Source of the DNA: Streptomyces minutiscleroticus
GTDB taxonomy: Bacteria > Actinomycetota > Actinomycetes > Streptomycetales > Streptomycetaceae
Length of the DNA stretch: 64,000 nt
Assembly (NCBI RefSeq): GCF_014650875.1
Contig: NZ_BMVU01000028.1
Span: 48,220 to 112,219 of the forward strand
Direction: 5' to 3'
Under the pieces are notes generated by a model, which was not told the DNA's origin, made no database searches, and worked only from the letters and a program-made list of their open reading frames with translations. Positions within the stretch are counted from its first letter, which is position 1, and every line of letters begins with the position of its first letter. Shown here one piece after another: positions 1-7,427 of this stretch. A program made the translations under genes and the position numbers.

Positions 1-345
1 CTCGGGGCTCCGGTTGCGCGGCCCGCCGCAAGGCGGCACCGTACGCCCGCCGCGCTTCACGGGGAGTGGCACACGGGCCGCTTCTCGTCATCCGGTGCGA
101 GAACACACAGGTCAACCCGGTTCTCACAGCGCCGCATCCGCACCGCGGCACCTCTCGCCGTTTGAGGGCAGCAGCAGGGGTACTTCGGGACAGAGTCGGG
201 CAAAAATCCCGAAACAGGACGAGGTGTACGCGTCACCCCGGTCCTCGGGAGCGGCCCGGCCGGCCGGACGACGTCCGCCGAGGTATTCGCCGCTCCGCGC
301 CGCCGAGGCGCCACAGCTTCCGGACCCCCGGGAAGGACGGTTCCC
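1..345. other. Left-edge upstream region without a supported gene
   Basis: No open frame here has a convincing start, ribosome site or recognisable product. The stretch holds a sigma-B-type promoter (160-183) and a GAGAAC-N15-GTTCTC inverted repeat (99-125). It ends in GGAAGG just before the glycosyltransferase start. I read it as the 5' regulatory region of that gene. Confidence 0.5.
160..183 (+). promoter_or_regulatory. Candidate sigma-B-type promoter of the trehalose-synthase-like gene
   Basis: GTTT at 160-163 is followed after exactly 14 nt by GGGTAC at 178-183. This fits the published Streptomyces sigma-B pattern GNNT-N14-16-GGGTAC/T. It lies about 160 nt upstream of the glycosyltransferase start on the same strand. 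Stress control of a trehalose-forming enzyme would make sense. The match is seen; its use is inferred. Confidence 0.5.
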
Positions 346-1815
346 ATGACCCAGACCCGGCTTCCTACGACACGGAAAACCGGTATCCCCGACCTGCCCG
401 AAGTAGCGATCACGCCTGTCTCCCCCCTGCTGCTGAGCGACACGATCGGAGCGGAGCGGAGCACCGGCCTCGACGCGGCCCTCGGCGGTCTGCGCGAGGC
501 ACTGGGCTCCCGCAGGGTCATCCATGTCAACTCCACCAGGTCGGGGGGCGGGGTGGCGGAGATGCTGCACCGCCTCCTGCGCTACACCCGCGGGAGCGGC
601 GTCGACGCCCGCTGGTTCACCATCGAGGGCGACCCGCTCTTCTTCGACGTCACCAAGCGCCTCCACCACATGCTCCACGGGCACGACGCACCCGGCCCCA
701 GCCTCGACCCGTGCGCCGCCGCCCACTACGCGGCGATCAGCGAGCGCAACGCCCGGGCCCTGCTGCGCACGGTGCGCCCCGGCGACGTGGTCAACCTGCA
801 CGATCCACAGGTGGCCGGGTTGACGATCCCGCTGCGCCGGGCGGGAGCGCGCGTGGTGTGGCGCTGTCACATCGGCACCGACACGCACAACCAGCACACG
901 GCGCAGGCCTGGGAGTTCCTGCGGCCCTTCCTCGACACCGCGGACGCGTACGTGTTCACCCGGGCCCAGTACGTCCCCGACTGGCTGGCCGACCGGGACA
1001 TCACCGTCATGCCGCCGTCGATCGACCCGCTCTCGGCCAAGAACCGGCCGCTGGAGCCCGGGGCCGCCGCGGCGATCGTCACCCGGCTCGGCCTGCGGGC
1101 CGGGCCGGACGTCCGGGGCCCGGTCGGCTACCGGCGCGGCGACGGCTCCACCGGCTCCGTCGGCGGCACACCGGTCCGGCTGGTCAGTATGGCGCCCCCG
1201 CCCGCCGACGCGCCGCTCGTCGTGCAGATCTCCCGCTGGGATCCGCTGAAGGACATGGCGGGCGTGATGGCCTCGTTCGCCGACGGCGGCGGCGGGCTGG
1301 ACGCGGCGCACCTCGCGCTGGTCGGCCCGGACGTCAGCGGCGTCAGCGACGACCCGGAGGGCGGCCGGGTCTTCGACCGGTGCGTCGAGCTGTGGCGGCG
1401 GCTGCCCGCGCGCGCCCGCTCCCGCGTCCACCTCGTCTGCCTGCCCCTCGCCGACCCCGAGGAGAACGCAGTGATGGTGAGCGCGGTGCAGTACCAGGCC
1501 ACCGTCGTGACGCAGAAGAGCATCGCGGAGGGGTTCGGGCTGACCGTGACCGAGGCCATGTGGAAGGGCCGCCCGGTCGTCGCCAGCGCCGTCGGCGGCA
1601 TCCGCGACCAGATCCACGACGGCGTCCACGGCCTCCTGCTGCACGACCCGGCCGACCGCGCGGACTTCGTCGCGCGCACCGGCAGCCTGGTGTCCGGCCC
1701 GCAGCGGGCCCGCTCGCTGGGCGAGGGGGCCAGGCGCCGCGCGGGCGAGCACTTCCTCGACGACCGCCAGCTGCGGTCCCAGGCCGCGCTCTACAGCAGG
1801 CTCGCGGCCGCCTGA
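346..1815 (+). CDS. GT4-family glycosyltransferase, trehalose synthase (TreT)-like
   Basis: A 489-residue retaining glycosyltransferase. The N-terminal half carries HVNSTRSGGGVAEML (about residues 60-75) and WFTIEGDPLFFDVTKRLHH, which is the signature of trehalose glycosyltransferring synthases and trehalose phosphorylases. The C-terminal half has the nucleotide-sugar domain with SRWDPLKD and the acidic EGFGLTVTEAMWKG motif that binds the NDP-sugar. The family joins NDP-glucose (or glucose 1-phosphate) to glucose, giving trehalose in the cytoplasm. The start is ATG 346 behind GGAAGG. The gene stands alone behind a sigma-B-type promoter, which suggests osmotic or general stress induction. Donor specificity (UDP- or ADP-glucose, or a phosphorylase reaction) cannot be read from sequence. 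Confidence 0.8.
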   Translation: MTQTRLPTTRKTGIPDLPEVAITPVSPLLLSDTIGAERSTGLDAALGGLREALGSRRVIHVNSTRSGGGVAEMLHRLLRYTRGSGVDARWFTIEGDPLFFDVTKRLHHMLHGHDAPGPSLDPCAAAHYAAISERNARALLRTVRPGDVVNLHDPQVAGLTIPLRRAGARVVWRCHIGTDTHNQHTAQAWEFLRPFLDTADAYVFTRAQYVPDWLADRDITVMPPSIDPLSAKNRPLEPGAAAAIVTRLGLRAGPDVRGPVGYRRGDGSTGSVGGTPVRLVSMAPPPADAPLVVQISRWDPLKDMAGVMASFADGGGGLDAAHLALVGPDVSGVSDDPEGGRVFDRCVELWRRLPARARSRVHLVCLPLADPEENAVMVSAVQYQATVVTQKSIAEGFGLTVTEAMWKGRPVVASAVGGIRDQIHDGVHGLLLHDPADRADFVARTGSLVSGPQRARSLGEGARRRAGEHFLDDRQLRSQAALYSRLAAA

Positions 1816-1939
1816 CCGGCCGGGGCGGGCGCCGCCGGCCCGGTCACGGACCGGTGTCCGCCCCTTCCCCGGCCGGGCGGCGCGCCGTACGGCCGGAGGA
1901 CCACGACGGGACCACCACGAGCGACGACAGGAGAGCGTC

Positions 1940-2470
1940 ATGGTGCGCAAGAAGACGGAAGGCAGCGAGGAGCAGCGCCGGGCGGCGGCCCTGGAGGCCC
2001 GCCGCGCGGACGAGCTGCCGAGCGAGCGCCAGGCCACCACGGGGGCGTCCAAGCAGCGGACGCACCTGACCGGGCGGGACGCGCTGGACCACGAGGAGCG
2101 GACCGGCACCGTGCACCGCGGCAAGCAGCAGTGGCCGCCGCCCGGTCTCACCGAGGAGCGCGGGGAGCCCGTCCCCGACCGGACGTTCACCGACCGGACC
2201 GGCGACGCGTACACGGCCGAGCACGAGCGGGTCTTCGGCGCCCTGGCCGCGGCCCAGGAGGAGAACGGCGGCGAGGCCGTCTTCCTGGACGTGGTGGCCC
2301 GCGGGGCCGGCCTGCCGCAGGAGCGGACCCGGGCCCTCCTGCACGACCTGATGGAGGTCCACCGCCTGGTCACCGAGCTGGCGGCGCCCGACAACCCCGA
2401 CCAGGGCCCGCGCTACGAGACCAGGCCCGGTCTGACGTCGATCAACACCCACCACCGGGGCGGGGCGTGA
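1940..2470 (+). CDS. Conserved hypothetical protein with a winged-helix-like C-terminus
   Basis: A 176-residue cytoplasmic protein. Residues 1-75 are highly charged and probably disordered, rich in Lys, Arg and Glu. Residues about 95-150 look like a small winged helix: a helix starting HERVFGALAAAQEENGG, a turn at RGAGLPQERTRALLHDLMEV and a strand at HRLVTELAA. The start is ATG 1940 after AGGAG. It follows the trehalose-synthase-like gene by 124 nt on the same strand and may share its transcript. I do not recognise a named family. DNA binding is possible but unproven. Confidence 0.6.
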   Translation: MVRKKTEGSEEQRRAAALEARRADELPSERQATTGASKQRTHLTGRDALDHEERTGTVHRGKQQWPPPGLTEERGEPVPDRTFTDRTGDAYTAEHERVFGALAAAQEENGGEAVFLDVVARGAGLPQERTRALLHDLMEVHRLVTELAAPDNPDQGPRYETRPGLTSINTHHRGGA

Positions 2471-2603
2471 CCCGGGACACGACCGGGCCGCCCGGGTCCG
2501 CCCCCGGGACGGCACCGGCGCCCGTGACGGCACCGTGTCACGGCGGAGCCCCCTGACGCGGCGGCGTCCCGCGTCCGCCGGTCCGGGGCCCGGCCGGACC
2601 GGG

Positions 2604-2657
2604 GCCCGCCGTTTCGTACGCCACTGCGGAGCCCGTCGTTTCGTACGCCGCCGCGGG
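2604..2657. repeat. 27-bp imperfect tandem repeat upstream of the DUF6343 gene
   Basis: Two copies (2604-2630 and 2631-2657) match at 23 of 27 positions and share CGTTTCGTACGCC. They sit about 80-130 nt upstream of the DUF6343-like start, where paired binding sites could act. No function is known. Confidence 0.6.
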
Positions 2658-2734
2658 GCACTCGCCCCGTGTGCCCCGGCCCCGTCCCGGCCGGGCCGGT
2701 GACGGGCGGCGCACCGCCCGGGCAGGAGGTTGCC

Positions 2735-3013
2735 ATGAGTACGTCCCGCCTCCGGGACCGTTCCGGATCGGAGCACGTCACCGCGCGGTCGGCGCTCGGA
2801 CTGCGGCTGCTGCTGTCCGCCGTCTTCGCGCCCCTCTTCCTGGCGGCCTGCGGGCTGCTGGCCTGGTGGTCGGCCGGGTCCGACGCCGATTCCGCGCCGA
2901 GCGACACCGTGACGGCCGTCCTGTCGGCCGTGTGCGGGGTCCTGTTCCTCGTCGCGGTCGCGGACCTCGCCGTCCTGGTGCGCCGCAGGTCGCGCGCGGG
3001 GCACGGCGCATAG
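2735..3013 (+). CDS. DUF6343-like small membrane protein
   Basis: A 92-residue protein. The start is ATG 2735, chosen because AGGAGG lies six bases upstream. Residues 8-20 (RSGSEHVTARSAL) match the opening of the DUF6343 family. Two hydrophobic helices follow (about 24-48 and 60-82), and the protein ends in a basic tail, RRRSRAG. It is probably an inner-membrane protein with both ends in the cytoplasm. Function is unknown. It converges on the DUF2267 gene, with a very strong hairpin between them. Confidence 0.75.
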   Translation: MSTSRLRDRSGSEHVTARSALGLRLLLSAVFAPLFLAACGLLAWWSAGSDADSAPSDTVTAVLSAVCGVLFLVAVADLAVLVRRRSRAGHGA

Positions 3014-3017
3014 GGGA

Positions 3018-3074
3018 GCACGCCGGGCGGGGGCGGGCGGGCCGGTGCGGTCCGCCCGCCCCCGCCCGGCGTGC
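3018..3074. terminator. Bidirectional terminator between convergent genes
   Basis: A perfect 23-bp GC-rich stem (3018-3040 with 3052-3074) closes an 11-nt loop. It lies between the stops of the DUF6343 gene (3013) and the DUF2267 gene (3079), so it can end transcription from both sides. Confidence 0.85.
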
Positions 3075-3078
3075 CCGT

Positions 3079-3504
3079 TCAGACGTCGGGGTCGTCGGCC
3101 CTGCCGACGGGCAGCAGTTCGCGGATGTCCGGGGGCAGCGCCCGCGCGATCCGCTCCATCAGCTCCGGCGCGACCGCCGCGTCCAGCACCTCCAGCACGG
3201 CGGCGGACTCCCGCACCGCGTGGTCCTCGTCCGTGCCGGCGCGGGCCGCCACGCCCCCGGCGAACACCGTCGCGTCGAATCCCTCTCCCGCGGTCGAGGA
3301 GCGGACCCGGTCCTCGTCGGCGGCGACCACCGAGCCCAGCGCCGGCGGGAGCTGGGCCGCCAGGTGGTCGGCGAGTCCTCCGGGGACGCGTTCGGCCAGC
3401 GTGGTCAGCACCGCACGCGTCACGTGCTCGGCGGAGCCGCGGTCCGGCAGCTGGGCGAGCGCCTGGACCTTGCCTATCAGTTCGTCGTGGTGCACGGTTC
3501 TCAC
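3079..3504 (-). CDS. DUF2267 domain protein
   Basis: A 141-residue soluble protein. AEHVTRAVLTTLAERVPGG and HLAAQLPPAL are the hallmark helices of DUF2267, and the C-terminus PDIRELLPVG also fits. The GTG start at 3504 follows GAGGAC. Upstream the frame has only repeats of GTGAGAAC, and one of three CGTGAGAAC copies contains this start codon. Function is unknown; DUF2267 proteins often sit near stress and envelope genes. It converges on the DUF6343 gene. Confidence 0.75.
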   Translation of the reverse strand: MRTVHHDELIGKVQALAQLPDRGSAEHVTRAVLTTLAERVPGGLADHLAAQLPPALGSVVAADEDRVRSSTAGEGFDATVFAGGVAARAGTDEDHAVRESAAVLEVLDAAVAPELMERIARALPPDIRELLPVGRADDPDV

Positions 3505-3869
3505 GTCCTCGTTCTCACGGTTCTCACGGTGCGTCACCGCCGTACGCGGTCCGTACGCCGTCCGGACGCCCGGCACCCGGCGTACGTGCACGTACACGCG
3601 CGCCGAGTACCCCTCGCCGCGCGGTCGACCGGGCCCCCTCCCGGACACGGCCGGCGCCGCCCTGCACCACGTACGGCGGCACCTGCCCCGGCGCGTCGTC
3701 CTCGGTGTCCCCGCGGGCAGTCCGCGCGCGGTCGGGGCGCTGCGGGGGAGCACCACGGCGCCGGTCCGACGGTCCGGGACCGGTGCGGGCGCCGGTCCCG
3801 GGCGGCCGGATCCCGTGTCCCGGCGGGCCGGAAAGCGCGCTTGTGGCGTGATCACCCGCGCATGGATAC
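3505..3869. other. Divergent intergenic region between DUF2267 and the TatA-like gene
   Basis: No gene is supported. The region holds three copies of CGTGAGAAC (minus strand, about 3496-3528) next to the DUF2267 start, and a perfect 14-bp palindrome, GTACGTGCACGTAC (3582-3595), which may be an operator for DUF2267. The right end leads into the TatA-like promoter. Confidence 0.5.
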
Positions 3870-3887
3870 TTCTACAGCGATGTAGAC
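3870..3887 (+). promoter_or_regulatory. Inverted-repeat operator of the TatA-like gene (copy 1 of TTCTAC-N6-GTAGA)
   Basis: TTCTAC-AGCGAT-GTAGAC starts right at the end of a -10-like GATACT (3865-3870). The inner dyad TCTACA/TGTAGA is perfect. The same arrangement recurs at 6979-6996 before the Spo0M gene. A repressor bound here would block promoter opening. The nearby BlaI-type regulator is a candidate, because BlaI/MecI proteins use TACA/TGTA dyads. Confidence 0.6.
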
Positions 3888-3952
3888 AACCGAGGGGCGA
3901 CCGGTACGATCGACCCATCGGCCACCCTCGGTCCCGGGAGAGAGCAGACCTG

Positions 3953-4183
3953 ATGTTCGGCTTGAGTGAACTGGCCCTGATCCTCGTCGTCGTCGCGGTG
4001 GTCCTCGCGGTGAAGAGGCTGCCCGAGCTGACGCGTTCGGCCGGCAAGGCCGCCCGCATCCTCAAGAGCGAGGCGCGGGCGATGAAGGAGCAGGACGCCG
4101 CCCCCGCCGCGGCGGCCCCGGCGGACCGCGTGGTGGTCCAGGGCACCGTCGTCGACCGGGACACCCCCTCCCCCCGTTCCTGA
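3953..4183 (+). CDS. TatA/E-family translocase-like protein
   Basis: A 76-residue protein of the Sec-independent twin-arginine translocase family. It has a short N-terminal segment, one transmembrane helix (residues about 5-20, ELALILVVVAVVLAV), a hinge KRLPELTRS and an amphipathic helix to about residue 48, then an Ala/Pro-rich tail. This is the usual TatA plan, but the KRLP hinge replaces the common FGxKKLP. TatA proteins oligomerise in the membrane to pass folded proteins. The gene is isolated from tatB and tatC, so it is probably an accessory paralogue. The dyad at 3870-3887 probably controls it. Confidence 0.75.
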   Translation: MFGLSELALILVVVAVVLAVKRLPELTRSAGKAARILKSEARAMKEQDAAPAAAAPADRVVVQGTVVDRDTPSPRS

Positions 4184-4344
4184 GCGGTCCGCCCTCCCCC
4201 GTCCCCGGCCGGTCCGCCCTCCGGCCCCCGGCGGGCACGGCTCCGGTCCGGCCGGGCCCGCCGGCCGCGGCGTGCGGCCGTACGGGCGACGGCGGCCCCC
4301 CTCCCCCGGTCCCGCGCCCGTCAGGTGCGTCCGGGGGATTCGGG

Positions 4345-4357
4345 CATCTATACGATG
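4345..4357 (+). promoter_or_regulatory. Promoter-like inverted repeat before the BlaI-type gene
   Basis: CATC-TATAC-GATG is a short inverted repeat over a -10-like TATACG, about 40 nt upstream of the blaI-type start. It resembles half of the TTCTAC-N6-GTAGA operator (shared TCTA and CGATGT). Autoregulation is plausible; the evidence is weak. Confidence 0.3.
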
Positions 4358-4397
4358 TCCGATCGGGAAACGGACAGCGGCGGAAAGGAGACAGGAC

Positions 4398-4790
4398 GTG
4401 ATGACGGACCACCCGCAGCGTCCCCGACGGCGGGGACAGGGCGAGCTGGAGGCGCTGGTCCTGTCGGCGCTGCGCGAGGCGGAGGGCCCCGCGACGGCCG
4501 GCTGGGTGCAGGAGCGCCTGGGCGGCGGCCTCGCCTACACGACGGTGATCACGATCCTGACCCGGCTCCTCGACAAGGGCGCCGTGAGCCGGGAGCGGGC
4601 CGGGCGGTCCTTCGCCTGGACCCCGGCCGCGGACCAGGCCGGGCTCGCCGCGCGCAAGATGCGCAAGGTGCTCGACGGCGAGAGCGACCGCGAGGCGGTG
4701 CTGGCCAGCTTCGTCACCGGCCTCGGCCCCGACGACGAGCGGCTGCTGCGGGACCTGCTCGGGCAGACGAGGAGCGAAGGGGACGACTGA
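4398..4790 (+). CDS. BlaI/MecI/CopY-family transcriptional repressor
   Basis: A 130-residue regulator. Residues about 15-70 form the BlaI winged helix: GELEALVLSALREAEGPATAGWVQERL, then the recognition helix in GLAYTTVITILTRLLDKGAVSRE. A C-terminal helical region for dimerisation follows. GTG 4398 has AAAGGAG seven bases upstream; ATG 4401 is an alternative. Such repressors are inactivated by a partner membrane metalloprotease, and an M56 protease starts seven bases after this stop. The pair therefore looks like a BlaI/BlaR1-type module without the penicillin-binding sensor domain. Likely local targets are its own promoter and the two TTCTAC-N6-GTAGA operators. Confidence 0.85.
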   Translation: MMTDHPQRPRRRGQGELEALVLSALREAEGPATAGWVQERLGGGLAYTTVITILTRLLDKGAVSRERAGRSFAWTPAADQAGLAARKMRKVLDGESDREAVLASFVTGLGPDDERLLRDLLGQTRSEGDD

Positions 4791-4796
4791 CGGCTC

Positions 4797-5729
4797 ATGG
4801 GGGTCTTCGTCTTTCTGCCGCTGGTACTGCCGCTGACCGCGTGGCCGATCGCGCGGCTGGCCGAACTGCATCTGCATCCGCGCACCGCGACCCGGCTGCT
4901 GACCGCCGTGGCGGTGGTGATGGCCCTGTGCAGCACGGTGTGCCTCGGACTGCTGATGGTGGTCGGGACCGCGCAGCTGCCGGGCAACCCGCTGCCCGAC
5001 GGGTGGTCGGACCCCGAGGTCCGCGAGGCCGTGCCGTACGACGAGGTGGCGGGCAAGATCGCCATTCCTGCGCTGCTGGCGGTGGTCCTGGCCTGCGGCC
5101 GGACGCTGTGGCGGCACTCCCGTACGCACCGCAGGGCGCACCGGGCGCTGGCCGGGCTGCCGCGCACCGAGGTGGTGGTGCTGCCCGACGAGGCTCCGTA
5201 CGCGTACGCGCTGCCCGGCGGCCGCCGCGGGCGCGTGATGGTCACCACGGCCCTGCTGTCCTGTCTCGAACCGGCCGAGCGGCGGGCGCTGTTCGCGCAC
5301 GAGCGGGCGCACCTGGCCCGCCGGCACCACCGTTTCCTGATCGCCGTGCAGCTCGCCGCGCGTGCCAATCCGTTCCTGCGCCCGCTGCGCACGGCCGTGT
5401 CCTACACGGCGGAGCGCTGGGCGGACGAGGACGCGGCGCAGGCCGTCGGCAGCCGCCGGGCCGTGGCGACCGCGATCGGCAAGGCGGCGCTCGTGTCGCG
5501 GGGCACCCCGGTGCCCACCCTGGCCGGGCTCGCCGCGCCGGGACCGGTGCCGCGCCGGGTGGCGGCCCTGCTGGGGCCCGCCCCCACGGGGCGCAGCTGG
5601 CCGCCGGTGTTCACCTCGGTGGGCCTGGCGGCGTGGGGCGCGGCGGCCGGGGCGGCCGCGTCGGCGATGTCGTCCGCCAACTCCGCCGTCAGCATGTTCT
5701 TCATCCTGCACGCCGCCACGCCGCTGTGA
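4797..5729 (+). CDS. M56-family membrane metalloprotease (BlaR1/MecR1-like, no sensor domain)
   Basis: A 310-residue integral membrane protein with helices at about 3-20, 32-57, 86-102 and 272-305. The zinc site is HERAH (His168, Glu169, His172), and the third ligand is probably Glu206 in AERWADEDA. M56 proteases cleave or inactivate cognate BlaI-type repressors when induced. This one ends after the last helix and has no penicillin-binding domain, so its signal is unknown. It is co-transcribed with the repressor. The start is ATG 4797; no strong ribosome site is seen, so coupling to the upstream gene is likely. Confidence 0.85.
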   Translation: MGVFVFLPLVLPLTAWPIARLAELHLHPRTATRLLTAVAVVMALCSTVCLGLLMVVGTAQLPGNPLPDGWSDPEVREAVPYDEVAGKIAIPALLAVVLACGRTLWRHSRTHRRAHRALAGLPRTEVVVLPDEAPYAYALPGGRRGRVMVTTALLSCLEPAERRALFAHERAHLARRHHRFLIAVQLAARANPFLRPLRTAVSYTAERWADEDAAQAVGSRRAVATAIGKAALVSRGTPVPTLAGLAAPGPVPRRVAALLGPAPTGRSWPPVFTSVGLAAWGAAAGAAASAMSSANSAVSMFFILHAATPL

Positions 5730-5760
5730 GCCGGGCGGGGCACCGGGCGTCCGTGGGACC

Positions 5761-5799
5761 GGGAGGGGGTGCGGCCCGTCACGGCTCGCACCCCCTCCC
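5761..5799 (+). terminator. Terminator of the BlaI/M56 operon
   Basis: A perfect 13-bp stem (5761-5773 with 5787-5799) closes a 13-nt loop, 31 nt after the M56 stop. Confidence 0.8.
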
Positions 5800-5918
5800 C
5801 CTCACCGCCGGCCGCGGACCTCGCCGGTCCCCGGCCGGGTCGGGCCGGGACGGCGCCGGTGCCGGCCCCCTGGACCCCGACGCCGCGGTGCCCGCCCTCC
5901 GGGCGGACGCGGGAAGAC

Positions 5919-5941
5919 GTCGGAGGACCTGGTCCTCCGAC
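5919..5941 (-). terminator. Terminator of the Spo0M-like gene
   Basis: Two 11-bp arms separated by one base (GTCGGAGGACC and its complement) lie eight bases past the Spo0M stop codon on the minus strand. Confidence 0.75.
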
Positions 5942-5948
5942 GGAGGGC

Positions 5949-6962
5949 CTAGTCCTCGCCGCCCTCGTCGTCGCCCTCGAAGAAGTCGCCGACCTCGTCC
6001 ACGACCTCGGCCGCCACCATGCCGCCGACGACCCCGACCGCGAGCCCGGCCGCGCCCGCCGCGACGGCCGTGCCCATGCCGGGTCCCGAGCGGTGGCCTT
6101 CGTGGTGGTGCTCGTCGTACCCGTGGTGGCCGCCGTGGTGAGCGCCGTACGGGTCCGCGTACCCGTACGCGGCCTGCGCGCCGTAGGACGCCCGGTGCTC
6201 GACGAGCTGCCGGATCCAGCCGTCGACGACCGCGTTCCAGTCCTGGTGCGCGACGCCGTCGTGCGCGACGGTGAAGCGGGTCAGCGCGTCGTGCCCGGCG
6301 GAGAGGAGGCCACCGCGCTTGTCGGCCTCCAGGACCACCTCCATGCCGCCGGGGTGGGCGAGGAAGGTCACCTCGACCTCGTTCACCTGCTGCGCGTACT
6401 GCGGGGGCGGGAGCAGCTCGATCTCCTGGTAGAAGGGGAGCTGCTGGCCGGTGCCGCCGATGCGCCCGTACTCCAGGTCCGCGGACCGGAAGCCGAAGCC
6501 GAGCTGCCCCAGGGCCTCCAGGACCGCCTCCTGCGCGGGCAGCGGCGCGACGCTCAACCGGTCGAGGTCGCCCTTGTCCCTGGCGCCCGCCACCGACAGC
6601 TCGGTGCGCACGCCGAGGACGATGCCCAGGTCCTGGCCGTACAGCTCCGTGACGGGCGTCTCCCACGGCAGTGTCACACTGAACGGCACGCTGCGCAGTT
6701 CGCCCTCGGCGAGCCGGAAGCCGCCGCCGACGGTGAAGCGCTCGAAGGCGACGACGCCCTCGCTCTCGCCGTCCTCGTGCTCGGCCTCGACCCGCGCCAC
6801 CAGCTCCAGCGTGATGTGCTCGATGTCGAAGTCCGCGGTGCCGCCCTTGAGGTGGACCCGGCCGGTGAGCGCGGCGCCGGGCCGGGCCGCCCCCGCGTCG
6901 AGGACCGTGTCGACGGTGGGGCCGCCCACGCCGAGCGAGCCGAGCAGTCGTTTGAACACCAT
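5949..6962 (-). CDS. Spo0M-family sporulation-control protein
   Basis: A 337-residue cytoplasmic protein of the SpoOM family. The N-terminal arrestin-like fold starts MVFKRLLGSLGVGG and runs through VHLKGGTADFDIEHITLELVAR. The middle region has FYQEIELLPPPQYAQQVNEV. There is a His/Gly/Tyr-rich stretch near residues 270-295, a small hydrophobic Gly/Ala segment (about 300-320) and an acidic tail. ATG 6962 with AAAGGAG is preferred over GTG 6974, whose start would overlap the Shine-Dalgarno. Bacillus Spo0M affects sporulation and envelope function; the actinobacterial role is not settled. An operator (6979-6996) and a -10-like TATGCT lie directly upstream. Confidence 0.85.
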   Translation of the reverse strand: MVFKRLLGSLGVGGPTVDTVLDAGAARPGAALTGRVHLKGGTADFDIEHITLELVARVEAEHEDGESEGVVAFERFTVGGGFRLAEGELRSVPFSVTLPWETPVTELYGQDLGIVLGVRTELSVAGARDKGDLDRLSVAPLPAQEAVLEALGQLGFGFRSADLEYGRIGGTGQQLPFYQEIELLPPPQYAQQVNEVEVTFLAHPGGMEVVLEADKRGGLLSAGHDALTRFTVAHDGVAHQDWNAVVDGWIRQLVEHRASYGAQAAYGYADPYGAHHGGHHGYDEHHHEGHRSGPGMGTAVAAGAAGLAVGVVGGMVAAEVVDEVGDFFEGDDEGGED

Positions 6963-6978
6963 GGTGGCGTCCACTCCT

Positions 6979-6996
6979 TTCTACAAACAAGTAGAA
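6979..6996 (-). promoter_or_regulatory. Inverted-repeat operator of the Spo0M-like gene (copy 2 of TTCTAC-N6-GTAGA)
   Basis: On the minus strand TTCTAC-TTGTTT-GTAGAA, a perfect dyad, directly follows a -10-like TATGCT (7002-6997) and runs into the ribosome site AAAGGAG. The order of -10, dyad and gene is the same as at 3865-3887. Confidence 0.65.
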
Positions 6997-7002
6997 GCAT
7001 AA

Positions 7003-7380
7003 GGGTGTTGGGGCCCGCACGGGGACCGTCCGCGGCGCGCGGCCGAAAGGACACCGGAGGGCGGACGCCGTGCTCGGGTCCCCGCTCCGCCCCCGGACGC
7101 CGCCATGTTCCGGACGCGCACCGGTCCTCGCCCCGGGCACGGCCGTGGTGCCGAGCACGCCGGTCCGCAGACGGCGGTCGTGAGCGGGGACACGCGCGCG
7201 ACGCCGGGTCCCGCCCGGACGCTGCCGCTGCCCGCCGCCCTGGGCGGTGTGCGGATCGAGGGCCCCGCCGACGTCCTCCTGGAACGGCCGCCCGACCTGG
7301 AACAAGACGTCCGCGGGCCCCTCCTCGCCGCCGGTCACGGCCCCGCCGCGACCGCGGCCCCGGGCGGGAGCCTGTGATCC
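7003..7380. other. Intergenic region upstream of the APC permease
   Basis: About 380 nt without a supported gene. A 90-codon frame at 7105-7377 (plus strand) lacks a ribosome site and any recognisable domain, so it is not called. Nothing else stands out. Confidence 0.4.
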
Positions 7381-7413
7381 CCCGCGCACACGGTTTCCCA
7401 CCGTGCGCGCGGG
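7381..7413 (+). promoter_or_regulatory. Long hairpin just before the permease start
   Basis: Two 14-nt arms (7381-7394 and 7400-7413), complementary at 13 of 14 positions around a TTCCC loop, end 14 nt before the permease ATG. No Shine-Dalgarno is visible between hairpin and start. It could be an operator, an attenuator or an mRNA structure that limits translation. Confidence 0.5.
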
Positions 7414-7427
7414 CTACTCGGCGCCCC

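Noticed and set aside
7105..7377. 90-codon plus-strand frame upstream of the permease
   Set aside because: No ribosome site and no recognisable domain; only a mild codon-like bias.
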